From Alphaproteobacteria bacterium (GTDB taxonomy: Bacteria > Pseudomonadota > Alphaproteobacteria > Rhizobiales > BM303), in NCBI GenBank assembly GCA_024275895.1, contig JAJRYE010000015.1, forward strand, positions 1 to 45,543: 45,543 bases of DNA, given 5' to 3'. The notes under the pieces were generated by a model. The model did no database searches. It was not told where the DNA came from and was given only the letters and a program-made list of their open reading frames with translations. A program made the translations under genes and the position numbers. This document shows, piece by piece, positions 14,988 to 23,969 of the stretch (the first letter of the stretch is position 1; every line of letters begins with the position of its first letter).

Positions 14988-16877
14988 ATGGCGCGTGCAT
15001 CACGGCGCAAACCCAATAGCGGCGCCAATTACTGGCCCGGATTTGTTGACGCTCTCTCCACGCTGCTTCTGGTTATCATCTTTTTGCTTTCCATGTTCAT
15101 GCTGGCGCAGTTTTTCCTCGCCCAGGAAATATCCGGGCGCGATTCGGCCCTGAAAAAACTCAACTCCCAGGTCGCCGAACTGACCGAGCTGCTGGCCCTT
15201 GAGCATGAAAGCGGCAAGACCCTCAAGCTCGAAATCGCCACCTTGACCGAATCCCTGAGTTCGCTTGAAAATGAAAAAAGCCGCCTCGTCACCCTGCTGG
15301 GCGAGCAAAGCGCCAAGGGAAAGGCGGCCGAGAACGCTATCATCGCCATTCAAAGCCGTCTGGACAAGGAGGCAAAGCTGCGCAAGGACGCCGTTGCCAA
15401 ACTGGAAAAGGCCAACCGCTCAATCATTATCCTCCAGCGCGAGGCGGAAAAGGCCAGCCGTTCCCTCTCCGTCCTGAGCGCAAATCTTTCGGCCGAAAAG
15501 CAGGTCAAGGACAAGGCGCTTGATGAACTGGGCAAACAAAAAGAGCAGATCATCATCCTGCGCGATGAAATGGAACTGGCCAAAGCCGAAGCGGGCAAGC
15601 ACAAGCAGGTTATCCAGTCCCTGAAGAAAACTGCGGCGCAAGCCGAAGCCGAAGCCAGAATGCGCCGTGAGGTCATTTTAGGTCTTCAGGAGACCCTCAA
15701 GAAGGCCAGAAGCGAGGCAGGTAAAAAACAGCAGATCATTATCGCCCTGCGTGATGATATGGAATCCGCCATCGCCCGCGCCAATACGCAAAAAAACCTT
15801 CTTGAAGCCCTCGCCCTGAAAGCCGAGGAAATCCGCCGCCAAACCCGCGACAGCAAGAAAAAAGTGGCGGATCTGCGCGCCCGGATCGCAAAATCGAAAC
15901 TTGACGCCGAAAAACGCAAACTCATTATCGCCCAATTACTCAAAAAGGCTGAAGACGAGCGCGCCAAAGGCGAAAAACAAAAACTTACCGTAATTGACCT
16001 GCGCACCCGCGAAGAAAAAACCCGGGCGCTGGCCGAACATCAAAAACAGATCATTCTCGATCTGCGCAGCCAGAAAAAGAAGAACGAGGCAATTATCGCC
16101 GACCTTCGCTCCCGGGAGGAAAAAACACGCGCTCTGGCGCAGAAGAACGAGAAAATCATTGTCGATCTGCGCACCGAAGAGGAAAAGGCCAGGGCGGCAA
16201 GGGCCAAGCTGGCGGGAAAGCTGAGCAAGGAAGAGGCGCTCAAGGCCAGGGCGCTGGCGCAGGTGGAACTTCTCAACCAGCAGATTGCCGCCATGCGCAA
16301 GCAGATGGCGTCCATTCAGGCCCTGCTTGACGCTTCGGAAGAGCGCGACAAAAAAGCCAATATCAAGATTGCCGATCTGGGGCGCCGCCTCAATGTGGCG
16401 CTGGCGCAAAAGGTTTCGGAGCTGAAAAAATACCGCTCCGAATTCTTTGGCCGCCTGCGCAAGATTCTCGGCGATCGCTCCGATATCCGCATCGAGGGCG
16501 ACCGGTTTGTTTTCCAGTCCGAAGTGCTCTTCGATCCCGGCGCGGCTACAATCAACGCCGCCGGAACCCATGAGATGGAAAAACTGGCCGGCGCCCTGAT
16601 CCAGCTCGACAGGGAAATCCCCAAGGAGATCAACTGGGTGCTACGCGTTGACGGCCACACGGATATCAAGCCCATCAACACCGCCGCTTTCCCATCAAAC
16701 TGGGAGCTTTCCGCCTCGCGCGCCCTCTCGGTGGTGCATTTTCTCATCGATAAAGGCGTTCCCCCCGCCCGCCTCGTCGCCGCCGGTTTTGGCGAGTTTC
16801 ACCCTATCGACAAGGGCACAACGCCCGAAGCCCTGGCCCGGAACCGCCGCATCGAGCTCAAGCTCACCGAGCGTTAA
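14988..16877 (+). CDS. OmpA/MotB-like peptidoglycan-binding protein with a very long coiled coil
   Basis: The 629-residue protein has one N-terminal transmembrane helix (residues 19-45, VDALSTLLLVIIFLLSMFML) and a coiled coil from about 47 to 485. A C-terminal OmpA-like domain follows (about 505-629) with VLFDPGAATINAAG, VDGHTDIKPI, NWELSASRAL and NRRIELKL, the residues that bind meso-diaminopimelate in peptidoglycan. The architecture is that of MotB with an extended stalk. Together with the preceding MotA/TolQ-like protein it likely links the inner membrane to the cell wall. The coiled coil contains heptad-phased 21-residue repeats, listed separately. The stop overlaps that of the convergent xylanase gene by four bases. 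Confidence 0.87.
   Translation: MARASRRKPNSGANYWPGFVDALSTLLLVIIFLLSMFMLAQFFLAQEISGRDSALKKLNSQVAELTELLALEHESGKTLKLEIATLTESLSSLENEKSRLVTLLGEQSAKGKAAENAIIAIQSRLDKEAKLRKDAVAKLEKANRSIIILQREAEKASRSLSVLSANLSAEKQVKDKALDELGKQKEQIIILRDEMELAKAEAGKHKQVIQSLKKTAAQAEAEARMRREVILGLQETLKKARSEAGKKQQIIIALRDDMESAIARANTQKNLLEALALKAEEIRRQTRDSKKKVADLRARIAKSKLDAEKRKLIIAQLLKKAEDERAKGEKQKLTVIDLRTREEKTRALAEHQKQIILDLRSQKKKNEAIIADLRSREEKTRALAQKNEKIIVDLRTEEEKARAARAKLAGKLSKEEALKARALAQVELLNQQIAAMRKQMASIQALLDASEERDKKANIKIADLGRRLNVALAQKVSELKKYRSEFFGRLRKILGDRSDIRIEGDRFVFQSEVLFDPGAATINAAGTHEMEKLAGALIQLDREIPKEINWVLRVDGHTDIKPINTAAFPSNWELSASRALSVVHFLIDKGVPPARLVAAGFGEFHPIDKGTTPEALARNRRIELKLTER
15540..16211 (+). repeat. Tandem 21-residue (63-nt) heptad-phased repeats within the OmpA-like gene
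   Basis: Between residues 185 and 408 a pattern [K/E/Q]-x-[I/V/L]-[I/L]-x-x-L-R/K recurs. The leucine falls at residues 191, 212, 233, 254, 275, 296, 317, 338, 359, 373 and 394. The steps are 21 residues (three heptads), except for one of 14. A further copy lies at 149. The best-preserved units contain IDLRTREEKTRALA, ADLRSREEKTRALA and VDLRTEEEKARAAR. This indicates growth by duplication of a three-heptad module while keeping the coiled-coil register. Confidence 0.75.
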
Positions 16878-17977
16878 GGCTTGCGCTCCACCATGGCGCG
16901 CGCCATGGCGCTCCACAGCGGCTTGCGGCGATAGGCGGCGTCAAAGGGAAGCGGCCGCGGCGCCCGGCGCGAGCGCAGCCGCCCTGCCTTCGCCTGAGCG
17001 GCATACTAGCTATAAGGATCGGCAAGCTGCCAGTTGACAATCATGCGCAGCGCCGGAACGGCAAGTATGTGCTGTAAAAAAGTGTAGCCGCGAAGCGCGG
17101 TCCGCTGGTCCCGTTCGGCGGGAGAGCCGGCGTAAATATCGTCATTGATATCAAACTCGGTGATATAAATATCCAGTCCGCGTGCATCGATCTGCCACAA
17201 AAAATCGGCAAACACGCCGTCATCATAAGGCTTACCCGGTTGCAGATGCCCCTGAAGGCCGATGGCGTGCAGGGGCGCGCCAGCGTCTAAAAGCTGGTCG
17301 ACAAGGTGCAGCATACTGGTGCGGATTGCCTTGCCCACAGCATCATTGCGCTCGGTATGGGCTTCATTGAGCACCAGCTTGACCGCCGGGTCCGCCGCCG
17401 CCGCGCGCGCGAAAGCGCGCTCGACATAGCCCGCCCCCATGGCTTCATACCACGGGCCGTCACGGTATCCGCCGGGCTTGCCGTGTCCGGGCCAGAACGG
17501 CTCATTGACCACATCCCATGAATGCAGTTTACCGGCATAGCGCGTCGTGACCTTGTCGATATGATGGTCAAACACCCGCCGGATTTCACGCGCCGAAAGC
17601 GTCTTCAGCCAGCCGGGTGCATTTTCATTCCAGATCAGGGTATGACCGCGCAAGGCCAGGGCATTATTTTGTGCAAAGGCAAGCAACCGGTCGGCGCGGG
17701 CAAAATCCCACACCTCGCGCCGGGGCCGTATCCAGTCAAACTTGAGCGCCACATCGGTGGTTATGATCGCGGTTTCATCAACATAGAGCTGCCGGTAGGC
17801 CGGATCGTCAAAAATCTCACCCCCCGCCGAGGCCCCGTAGAGAAGGCCGGCCTGTTTGGCAATTGCCGCCAGGCCGGCCTTTCGGGACGCTTTCGCCGCG
17901 CCGGGGCCCATGGCAAGCCCTGCCGAACCGGCGCCAAGAAGAAACAGCATCCCGCGGCGGGACAGATTTTGCGGCAT
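16874..17977 (-). pseudogene. GH10 endo-1,4-beta-xylanase interrupted by an in-frame amber codon
   Basis: The start ATG at 17977 has an excellent GGAGG 5 nt upstream. A twin-arginine signal (SRRGMLFLL, residues 6-14) precedes a GH10 barrel. The acid/base glutamate E159 is in WDVVNEP and the nucleophile E274 in YITEFD; both are intact. Codon 324 (17006-17008) is TAG, just after NWQLADPYS, where family 10 enzymes have a conserved YSW. TGG to TAG is one transition. The same frame continues for 43 codons with RPLPFDAAYRRKP, a normal GH10 end, to TAA at 16874. If TAG stops translation, the last barrel strand loop and C-terminal helix are lost. It may be a recent pseudogene or a sequence error. Confidence 0.82.
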
Positions 17978-18047
17978 ATGTTCCTCCGTGAAACGGTATC
18001 ACAGCCATAACCGGCCTCTACCAGATCCAAGCAAGATCAGGGCCTGT

Positions 18048-19031
<984 letters not shown>

Positions 19032-19229
19032 TTATCCTTTGCAAAATATCCGGTTCGCATGACCATTATCCGTCCGGACAAGAACCGCCTGTTTATTTAC
19101 TCCCCATCCGACCGGCGCCTGAATTGCTGCAAAAGGCCGAAAAGCCGGGTAAAGCGGCTTTTTACGGTCTCACACGACAACATTCATCACCCCTTCACGG
19201 GCAATCGGACCTCCCGGTGACAGGCATTA

Positions 19230-21059
19230 TCATTTTTCAGCCTTTTTTTGCCCGTCAAACTGCAATTTGGCCAGCTCGGCATAAAGCCCGTCTTTCCGGA
19301 TCAGTTCCTCATGGGTGCCGGTGGAGATAATCTTGCCATGATCGAGCACCAGTATGCGGTCGGCATGCTTGACCGTCGCCAGACGATGCGCGATCACCAG
19401 GGATGTGCGGTCCTTCATCAACCCCTCAAGCGCCTGCTGTACCAGGGTTTCGCTCTGTGCATCAAGCGCACTGGTGGCTTCATCAAGCAGCAAAATGGGT
19501 GCATCACGCAATATGGCCCTGGCGATGGCGATCCGCTGGCGCTGGCCGCCTGAAAGGGTAATGCCGCGCTCGCCAAGCCCGGTATCATACCCGTCCGGCA
19601 TGGCGGAAATAAAATCATCCGCCAAAGCGGCTCTGGCGGCTTCCTGGACCTCGTCATCACTGGCCGCCGGACGGCTGAAACGGATATTTTCCGCCACCGT
19701 GGCGGCGAAGATGAACGGGTCCTGATGCACGATGGCGATCTGGCCGCGCAAATCCTCCGGCAAAACATCACGGATATTGACATCATCAAGGGTCACCGCG
19801 CCGCCTTGCGGATCATAATAGCGCAGCAGCAGGTTTAAAATCGTGGACTTGCCCGCCCCCGAAGGCCCGACAATCGCCACCCGTTCACCCGGCTGGACGG
19901 AAAAATCAAGTTTCTCCAGCGCCTGCTCGTCGCCGCGGGTGGGATAGGTAAAGCTTACTTCGTTGAACCGCAAGGCCCCCCTGACCGGTTTGGGCAGCAG
20001 TTTCGGCTTTGCCGGCGGCGCAATTTCAGGCTCGATATCGAGCAGTTCGGTCAAGCGCTCCGCTGCCCCGGCGGCAAGCTGCACCTCGCCCCAGACTTGC
20101 GAAAACTCGCCCAGCGCCCCAGCGGCAAAGGCAGCATAGAGCACAAACTGCCCCAGGGCGCCGCCGGAAATATTGCCTGCCAGCACCTCCTGGGCGCCAA
20201 TCCACAACACGCCGACGATGGACGAAAAAATCAGGAAGATCACCAGAACCGTCATGATCGCGCGCATTTTCATCCGCGACTGGGCCGCTTCAAACGCGGT
20301 TTCCACCGCCTGGGCAAAACGCGAGCGGCCACGCTGTTCCTGCGTATAGGCCTGAACCGTACGAATGCCTTCAAAATACTCGCCCGCGAAAGCCCCCGTA
20401 TCCGCCAGCGTATCCTGCGCCCGCCGTGAGAGCTTGCGCACCATACGGCCAAAAACAATGATCGGAATGACAATCACCGGCAGGGCCAGAAGCACCAGCG
20501 AGCTTAAATAAGCGCTGGTATAGATCATCATGATAATCGCGCCGATGCTGAGCACCAGATTGCGCAGCGCAATCGACATGCTTGCCCCCACCGCCGCCTT
20601 GATCGCCGTGGTGTCCGCCGTCAGGCGCGACAGGATTTCCCCGGTGCGGGTTTTTTCATAAAATGACGGGCTGAGCCCGATGACATGCGAGAACACCCGC
20701 TCGCGCAGATCGGCAACCACCCGCTCGCCAATCCAGTTGACGAAATAAAAACGCCCGCCGCTGGCCAGCGCCAATATGAAGACAACCACGAACATGACGC
20801 CAAAATACTGATCGATAAACTGGCTGTTCTCGGCCGAAAATCCATGATCGATCATGCGCCGCACCGCGATCGGCACCGCCAGCGTCGCCATCGCCGCCAT
20901 GACCAGGGAAAAGACCGCAAACGCAATCATGCCCTTATAGCGCAAAACATGGGGCAGCAATTGCATGAGCGGCTTCAAACTGCGCCCTTTTTTGCGGCGC
21001 ATGGCATCTTCATCAAAGGCGCTTTGCGCCCCGATGGAACCTCTGGCAGTTTCGGCCAA
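19230..21059 (-). CDS. MsbA-like ABC exporter, fused permease and ATPase
   Basis: The 609-residue half-transporter has an N-terminal six-helix membrane domain (about residues 40-330). Its nucleotide-binding domain follows: Walker A GPSGAGKS at 398-405, signature LSGGQ at 502-506, Walker B ILLLDE at 522-527 and switch histidine H558. It should act as a homodimer exporting a lipid, lipid-linked molecule or drug. The family is MsbA-related, but the substrate is not identifiable. The start is a TTG at 21057-21059 with AAGGGGA about 6 nt upstream. A CTATAT box on the minus strand at 21121-21126 is a plausible -10 element. It diverges from rpmE. Confidence 0.9.
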   Translation of the reverse strand: MAETARGSIGAQSAFDEDAMRRKKGRSLKPLMQLLPHVLRYKGMIAFAVFSLVMAAMATLAVPIAVRRMIDHGFSAENSQFIDQYFGVMFVVVFILALASGGRFYFVNWIGERVVADLRERVFSHVIGLSPSFYEKTRTGEILSRLTADTTAIKAAVGASMSIALRNLVLSIGAIIMMIYTSAYLSSLVLLALPVIVIPIIVFGRMVRKLSRRAQDTLADTGAFAGEYFEGIRTVQAYTQEQRGRSRFAQAVETAFEAAQSRMKMRAIMTVLVIFLIFSSIVGVLWIGAQEVLAGNISGGALGQFVLYAAFAAGALGEFSQVWGEVQLAAGAAERLTELLDIEPEIAPPAKPKLLPKPVRGALRFNEVSFTYPTRGDEQALEKLDFSVQPGERVAIVGPSGAGKSTILNLLLRYYDPQGGAVTLDDVNIRDVLPEDLRGQIAIVHQDPFIFAATVAENIRFSRPAASDDEVQEAARAALADDFISAMPDGYDTGLGERGITLSGGQRQRIAIARAILRDAPILLLDEATSALDAQSETLVQQALEGLMKDRTSLVIAHRLATVKHADRILVLDHGKIISTGTHEELIRKDGLYAELAKLQFDGQKKAEK

Positions 21060-21164
21060 AATTATCCCCTTACATTCATTTTATGATTTGCTCATGTTAT
21101 GAGGCTCGCGCTCGATGTTCATATAGCAATCATGAACCGATACAGCAACAAGATCGCTAAAACT

Positions 21165-21193
21165 CTTGTTTGTCGCGCTTAACTGCGCTATAT
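21165..21193 (+). promoter_or_regulatory. Sigma-70-type promoter for rpmE
   Basis: CTTGTT at 21165-21170 and CTATAT at 21188-21193 are separated by 17 nt, close to the alphaproteobacterial housekeeping consensus CTTGAC-N17-CTATAT. Transcription would begin near 21200, giving rpmE a leader of about 75 nt. Confidence 0.6.
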
Positions 21194-21274
21194 GGCCCAT
21201 CTGGAATTTACTGCATTCTCGGCTTTTTTGCGCTATGATGCAGACCGCGCTCTGACTTACCCAAGGCATCTGAC

Positions 21275-21496
21275 ATGAAAAAAGATATCCACCCGGACTA
21301 TCACACCATCACCGTGGTGATGACGGACGGCACCAAATTCGAGACCCGCTCCACCTATGGCTCTGAAGGCGACACCCTGCCGCTGGACATTGATCCCAAA
21401 ACCCATCCGGCCTGGACCGGCGGCGGCCAGCACCTGATCGACCGTGGCGGACGTTTGAGTCGCTTCAAGAAGAAATATGAAGGCTTTCTCAGCTAA
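21275..21496 (+). CDS. rpmE: 50S ribosomal protein L31
   Basis: The 73-residue protein begins [19 protein letters not shown] and ends [10 protein letters not shown], a clear L31. It lacks the four zinc-binding cysteines of the C+ type. The usual form in alphaproteobacteria also lacks them and has the [14 protein letters not shown] segment seen here. It binds the 50S subunit at the central protuberance and contributes to an intersubunit bridge. AAGG lies 8 nt before the ATG. A good promoter lies at 21165-21193 and a strong terminator at 21573-21604, so it is a single-gene transcript. Confidence 0.95.
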   Translation: MKKDIHPDYHTITVVMTDGTKFETRSTYGSEGDTLPLDIDPKTHPAWTGGGQHLIDRGGRLSRFKKKYEGFLS

Positions 21497-21512
21497 AGAC
21501 TGCCGTGTTCAA

Positions 21513-21533
21513 CCGGCACCGGGCCGGTGCCGG
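21513..21533. repeat. Short GC-rich palindrome, copy 2 of a dispersed repeat
   Basis: CCGGCACCGG and CCGGTGCCGG are perfect reverse complements around one central G, 16 nt after the rpmE stop codon. It is nearly identical to the element at 829-847. It lies between the rpmE stop and the rpmE terminator and could add stability to the 3' end of the mRNA. Confidence 0.5.
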
Positions 21534-21572
21534 ATCATATAAAAAAGACAGACTCAAAACCGCGAAACAATG

Positions 21573-21604
21573 ACCCGGCTTCCATTCCGGAGCCGGGTTT
21601 TTTT
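21573..21604 (+). terminator. Rho-independent terminator of rpmE
   Basis: ACCCGGCT (21573-21580) pairs perfectly with AGCCGGGT (21591-21598) across a 10-nt loop and is followed by a run of seven T at 21598-21604. It ends the rpmE transcript. The reverse strand has no T run, so it acts mainly in the plus direction, just before the convergent end of rcdA. Confidence 0.88.
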
Positions 21605-21624
21605 ACCTTGCTGGCGGAACCTGT

Positions 21625-22155
21625 TCAAACGTCCTTTTCAAAGGCGGACTGAATCCGCTCCAGTTGCGCATTCAGGGGATCGGATACCGCACTCGCCTCG
21701 GCCGCTTTTTCCACCAGCGCCGCATCAAGCCGGGCAATACGCTGCTGCAAGCCCGCCGCCCGCAGGATCAGATCGCCAAGGCGTTCCGGGAGCATTCCGG
21801 CCTCTTCGGAAAGTTTCACGTCAATTTCTGAGATCGGCACCATATTGGCCTTGGAGCGCGATTCTTCGGAAGTGATTTCGCCCTCGCCGACAGCGCGCTG
21901 CAAAAGCAGCCAGGACGCCATCTGCATGAGCCGGGTGGTCAGTTGCATGCTTTCACGCGCATAGCTCAGGGACCCGTCGCGCTCCAGCGCCGCTGATTCG
22001 CTGCGCCCGGGACCATCAAGATAGGCCGCCGTCTCCTTGACCAGATCCATTCCCTCACGAAACAGCGCTTTAAACAGGCCGGAAGTTGCGAATTTTTCAT
22101 CAAAATCCACGGTCCCGTCCTGCGGGGTTTCACCAAAAGATACGATATCGCCCAT
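21625..22155 (-). CDS. rcdA: RcdA, regulator of CtrA degradation (DUF1465)
   Basis: The 176-residue protein matches DUF1465: ATSGLFKALFREGMDLVKE, then SYARESMQLTTRLMQMASWL and LLQRAVGEGEITSEESRSKA, and a helical C-terminal tail. In Caulobacter this family member is RcdA, an adaptor that helps deliver the cell-cycle regulator CtrA to the ClpXP protease. Assigning the same role here rests on family membership. ATG 22155 is used because GAGGA lies 9 nt before it. A TTG at 22164 would overlap that site. A CtrA box and a terminator-ended RNA lie upstream on the same strand. Confidence 0.86.
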   Translation of the reverse strand: MGDIVSFGETPQDGTVDFDEKFATSGLFKALFREGMDLVKETAAYLDGPGRSESAALERDGSLSYARESMQLTTRLMQMASWLLLQRAVGEGEITSEESRSKANMVPISEIDVKLSEEAGMLPERLGDLILRAAGLQQRIARLDAALVEKAAEASAVSDPLNAQLERIQSAFEKDV

Positions 22156-22295
22156 AACTGCCAATCCTCAAATCTCACCCGCCAGAGGCAGGAAACGCCA
22201 GTTTACCAGAACTCCGTGACCGGGTTCTTAATTTCAGATATGAGCAATATCCACGCCAGCCGCTTTTAAAAAAATACGAAGCCGCAAAGTCGGGA

Positions 22296-22395
22296 CAAAA
22301 AAGAGCCGCGTCAACACGCGGCTCTGAAGTCTAACAGGGAGGCGTCAAACAGAGTGGACAGGAACCACTCCGGATCCAGATAACTGGATTACGCA
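22296..22395 (-). ncRNA. Candidate small RNA with three hairpins and its own terminator
   Basis: Read on the minus strand, the order is: hairpin ATCCAG-TTAT-CTGGAT (22374-22389), hairpin GAGTGG with a seven-base loop and CCACTC (22352-22370), an unpaired stretch containing CCTCCC (22337-22342), and a perfect 10-bp terminator stem AGAGCCGCGT / ACGCGGCTCT with a four-base loop (22302-22325). Six T (22296-22301) follow. CCTCCC is complementary to Shine-Dalgarno sequences, a feature of several alphaproteobacterial sRNAs. No ORF fits. The 5' end near 22395 is estimated from a CtrA box at 22419-22433. It could instead be an attenuated leader of rcdA. Confidence 0.6.
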
Positions 22396-22418
22396 TCTAC
22401 AGTTATTTCAAACAAGGC

Positions 22419-22433
22419 TTAACAAAGGGTTAA
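22419..22433. promoter_or_regulatory. CtrA binding box (TTAA-N7-TTAA)
   Basis: TTAA at 22419-22422 and TTAA at 22430-22433 are separated by exactly 7 nt (CAAAGGG), the full consensus for the cell-cycle regulator CtrA. It lies in an AT-rich region between rcdA and the DUF1192 gene. Relative to the predicted RNA on the minus strand it sits near the -35 position, as expected for CtrA activation. Confidence 0.6.
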
Positions 22434-22543
22434 CAAGACTATCTTGATTGAGACAAAAAATTATCTTGCATTAATATTTGTTGATAAAACCCTTGATATT
22501 CAGCAACTTGTATAACCACATGGTAAACTGGTAAATTAAATAT

Positions 22544-22732
22544 TTATAATTTAAAAACAGAATCGGCGGCATTTTTCGATTTGTTTTTATGCTTTATCTC
22601 CCCCTCAAGGCGCTCGATTTCTTCTTTCAACACCTGGATTCGCATCTCAAGTTCGGCAATGGAAAGCGCGGAGACATCCTCACCCGGCGTGATTGTCCGG
22701 CTGGTTTTTCGCAAAAAATCTTCATCTTCCAT
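22544..22732 (-). CDS. DUF1192-family small protein
   Basis: The 62-residue protein starts at the ATG at 22730-22732, with AGGAA about 7 nt upstream. A longer frame upstream is unlikely. It has the DUF1192 pattern: MEDEDFLRKTSRTITPGED followed by LSIAELEMRIQVLKEEIERL, a short coiled coil, and a lysine-rich tail. The function is unknown. The gene diverges from the quinone oxidoreductase gene and lies near rcdA, an arrangement that recurs in Rhizobiales. Confidence 0.82.
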   Translation of the reverse strand: MEDEDFLRKTSRTITPGEDVSALSIAELEMRIQVLKEEIERLEGEIKHKNKSKNAADSVFKL

Positions 22733-22838
22733 GGCATTTTCCTCATGATTTGCGCCAGCTTGTCCCAAAGCGTACTGGACCTGCAAGCAAAAAAGTGCCA
22801 ATTCCGGTCAGGACTGTCATAAATCGGGATCCTTTGTC

Positions 22839-23849
22839 ATGCCCCCACTCCCCTCCACAATGACCGCCATCTGCATCAGCCGCCCGGGAGGCCCCGAGGT
22901 TCTTGAAGCTGTAGAAATCCCGCGCCCGCATCCGGGCGATCATGAAGTTCTCATTGAAGTTGCCGCCGCCGGCGTCAACCGCCCCGATATCTTGCAACGC
23001 ATGGGGCTCTACCCGCCCCCCGAAGGCGCACCTAGGGGGCCGGGACTTGAGGTTGCCGGAAGAATTGCCGCGTTGGGGAGCAAAACCGGCCGGTTCAGAA
23101 TCGGCGAGCGGGTCTGTGCCCTGCTCACTGGCGGCGGCTATGCGCAATATGCCATTGCAGATAAAAACTGTGTCCTGCCCGTACCGGCCTCTTTAAACCT
23201 GGATGAAGCCGCCGCCCTGCCCGAGACCTTTTTTACCGTCTGGTCAAATTTGTTTGACCGCGCAAGGCTGGAGCGCGGCGAAACCCTGCTTGTCCATGGC
23301 GGCGCAAGCGGCATCGGCACGGCGGCGATCCAGATCGCGCGGGCCATGGGGGCCGTGGTTTTCGCCACTGCGGGCTCGGATAAAAAATGCGCCGCCTGCA
23401 AAAAACTGGGCGCGGATCTGGCGATTAATTATCTGAAACAGGATTTTGTCAGCGCAGTCAAAGCCCGCACGCACGGCAAAGGCGCCGATGTGATCCTGGA
23501 CATGGTTGGCGGCGATTATATCGAGCGTAATTTCAACGCCGCCGCCATTGAAGGCCGCATTGCGCTGATCGGTATTATGGGCGGTGCATCAGCGGATGTC
23601 AATTTCATGCCGCTGTTGCTCAAGCGCCTCACCCTCACCGGCTCCACCCTGCGCGCCCGCTCCAGTGAGGATAAAGGCGCCATCGCCCGGGCGCTTGAAA
23701 AATACATCTGGCCCCGTCTGGCGGCAGGCGCGATAAAACCGCTGATTGACCGCAGTTTTCCCCTGGCCGAGGCCGCCAAAGCCCATGCCTGCATGGAATC
23801 GGGCGCACTCATCGGCAAGATTGTCCTTAAAACTGTCAAAAGTCTTTGA
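22839..23849 (+). CDS. NAD(P)H-quinone oxidoreductase, zeta-crystallin/PIG3-like (MDR superfamily)
   Basis: The 336-residue zinc-less medium-chain reductase has the N-terminal GroES-like part (GVNRPDILQRMGLYPPPEGAP, RGPGLEVAGRIAALG) and a Rossmann domain (LLVHGGASGIGTAAIQIARAM) that binds NADPH. These match the PIG3/TP53I3-type quinone oxidoreductases. It catalyses one-electron reduction of quinones. No zinc-binding cysteine and histidine pattern is present. The ATG at 22839 is taken; the internal ATG at 22860 (MTAICISRPGGP) also fits homologues and may be the true start. It diverges from the DUF1192 gene and precedes trcR on the same strand. Confidence 0.88.
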   Translation: MPPLPSTMTAICISRPGGPEVLEAVEIPRPHPGDHEVLIEVAAAGVNRPDILQRMGLYPPPEGAPRGPGLEVAGRIAALGSKTGRFRIGERVCALLTGGGYAQYAIADKNCVLPVPASLNLDEAAALPETFFTVWSNLFDRARLERGETLLVHGGASGIGTAAIQIARAMGAVVFATAGSDKKCAACKKLGADLAINYLKQDFVSAVKARTHGKGADVILDMVGGDYIERNFNAAAIEGRIALIGIMGGASADVNFMPLLLKRLTLTGSTLRARSSEDKGAIARALEKYIWPRLAAGAIKPLIDRSFPLAEAAKAHACMESGALIGKIVLKTVKSL

Positions 23850-23969
23850 GCGCAGCGGCAAAATCCTTTGCTTCTTTGGTCTTTGTGCTTATATAGAGGT
23901 TCATCCCTTTCATTTTAAATCTTAATAGCCACCATCGCCCGTAAGCGAAGTGTCTGGAGGTAAAAGCCA

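Noticed and set aside
16874-17977. TAG read as an amino acid (stop-codon recoding) in the xylanase
   Set aside because: The position is a conserved tryptophan and normal genes in the window end in TAG, so a TGG-to-TAG mutation or a sequencing error is simpler.
21275-21496. L31 lacking zinc cysteines as an unusual paralogue
   Set aside because: The cysteine-less form is normal for alphaproteobacteria, so it is an ordinary rpmE.
22337-22342. GGGAGG on the plus strand as a ribosome binding site
   Set aside because: No start codon follows at a suitable distance and no ORF is present. The complement CCTCCC fits better as part of the minus-strand RNA.
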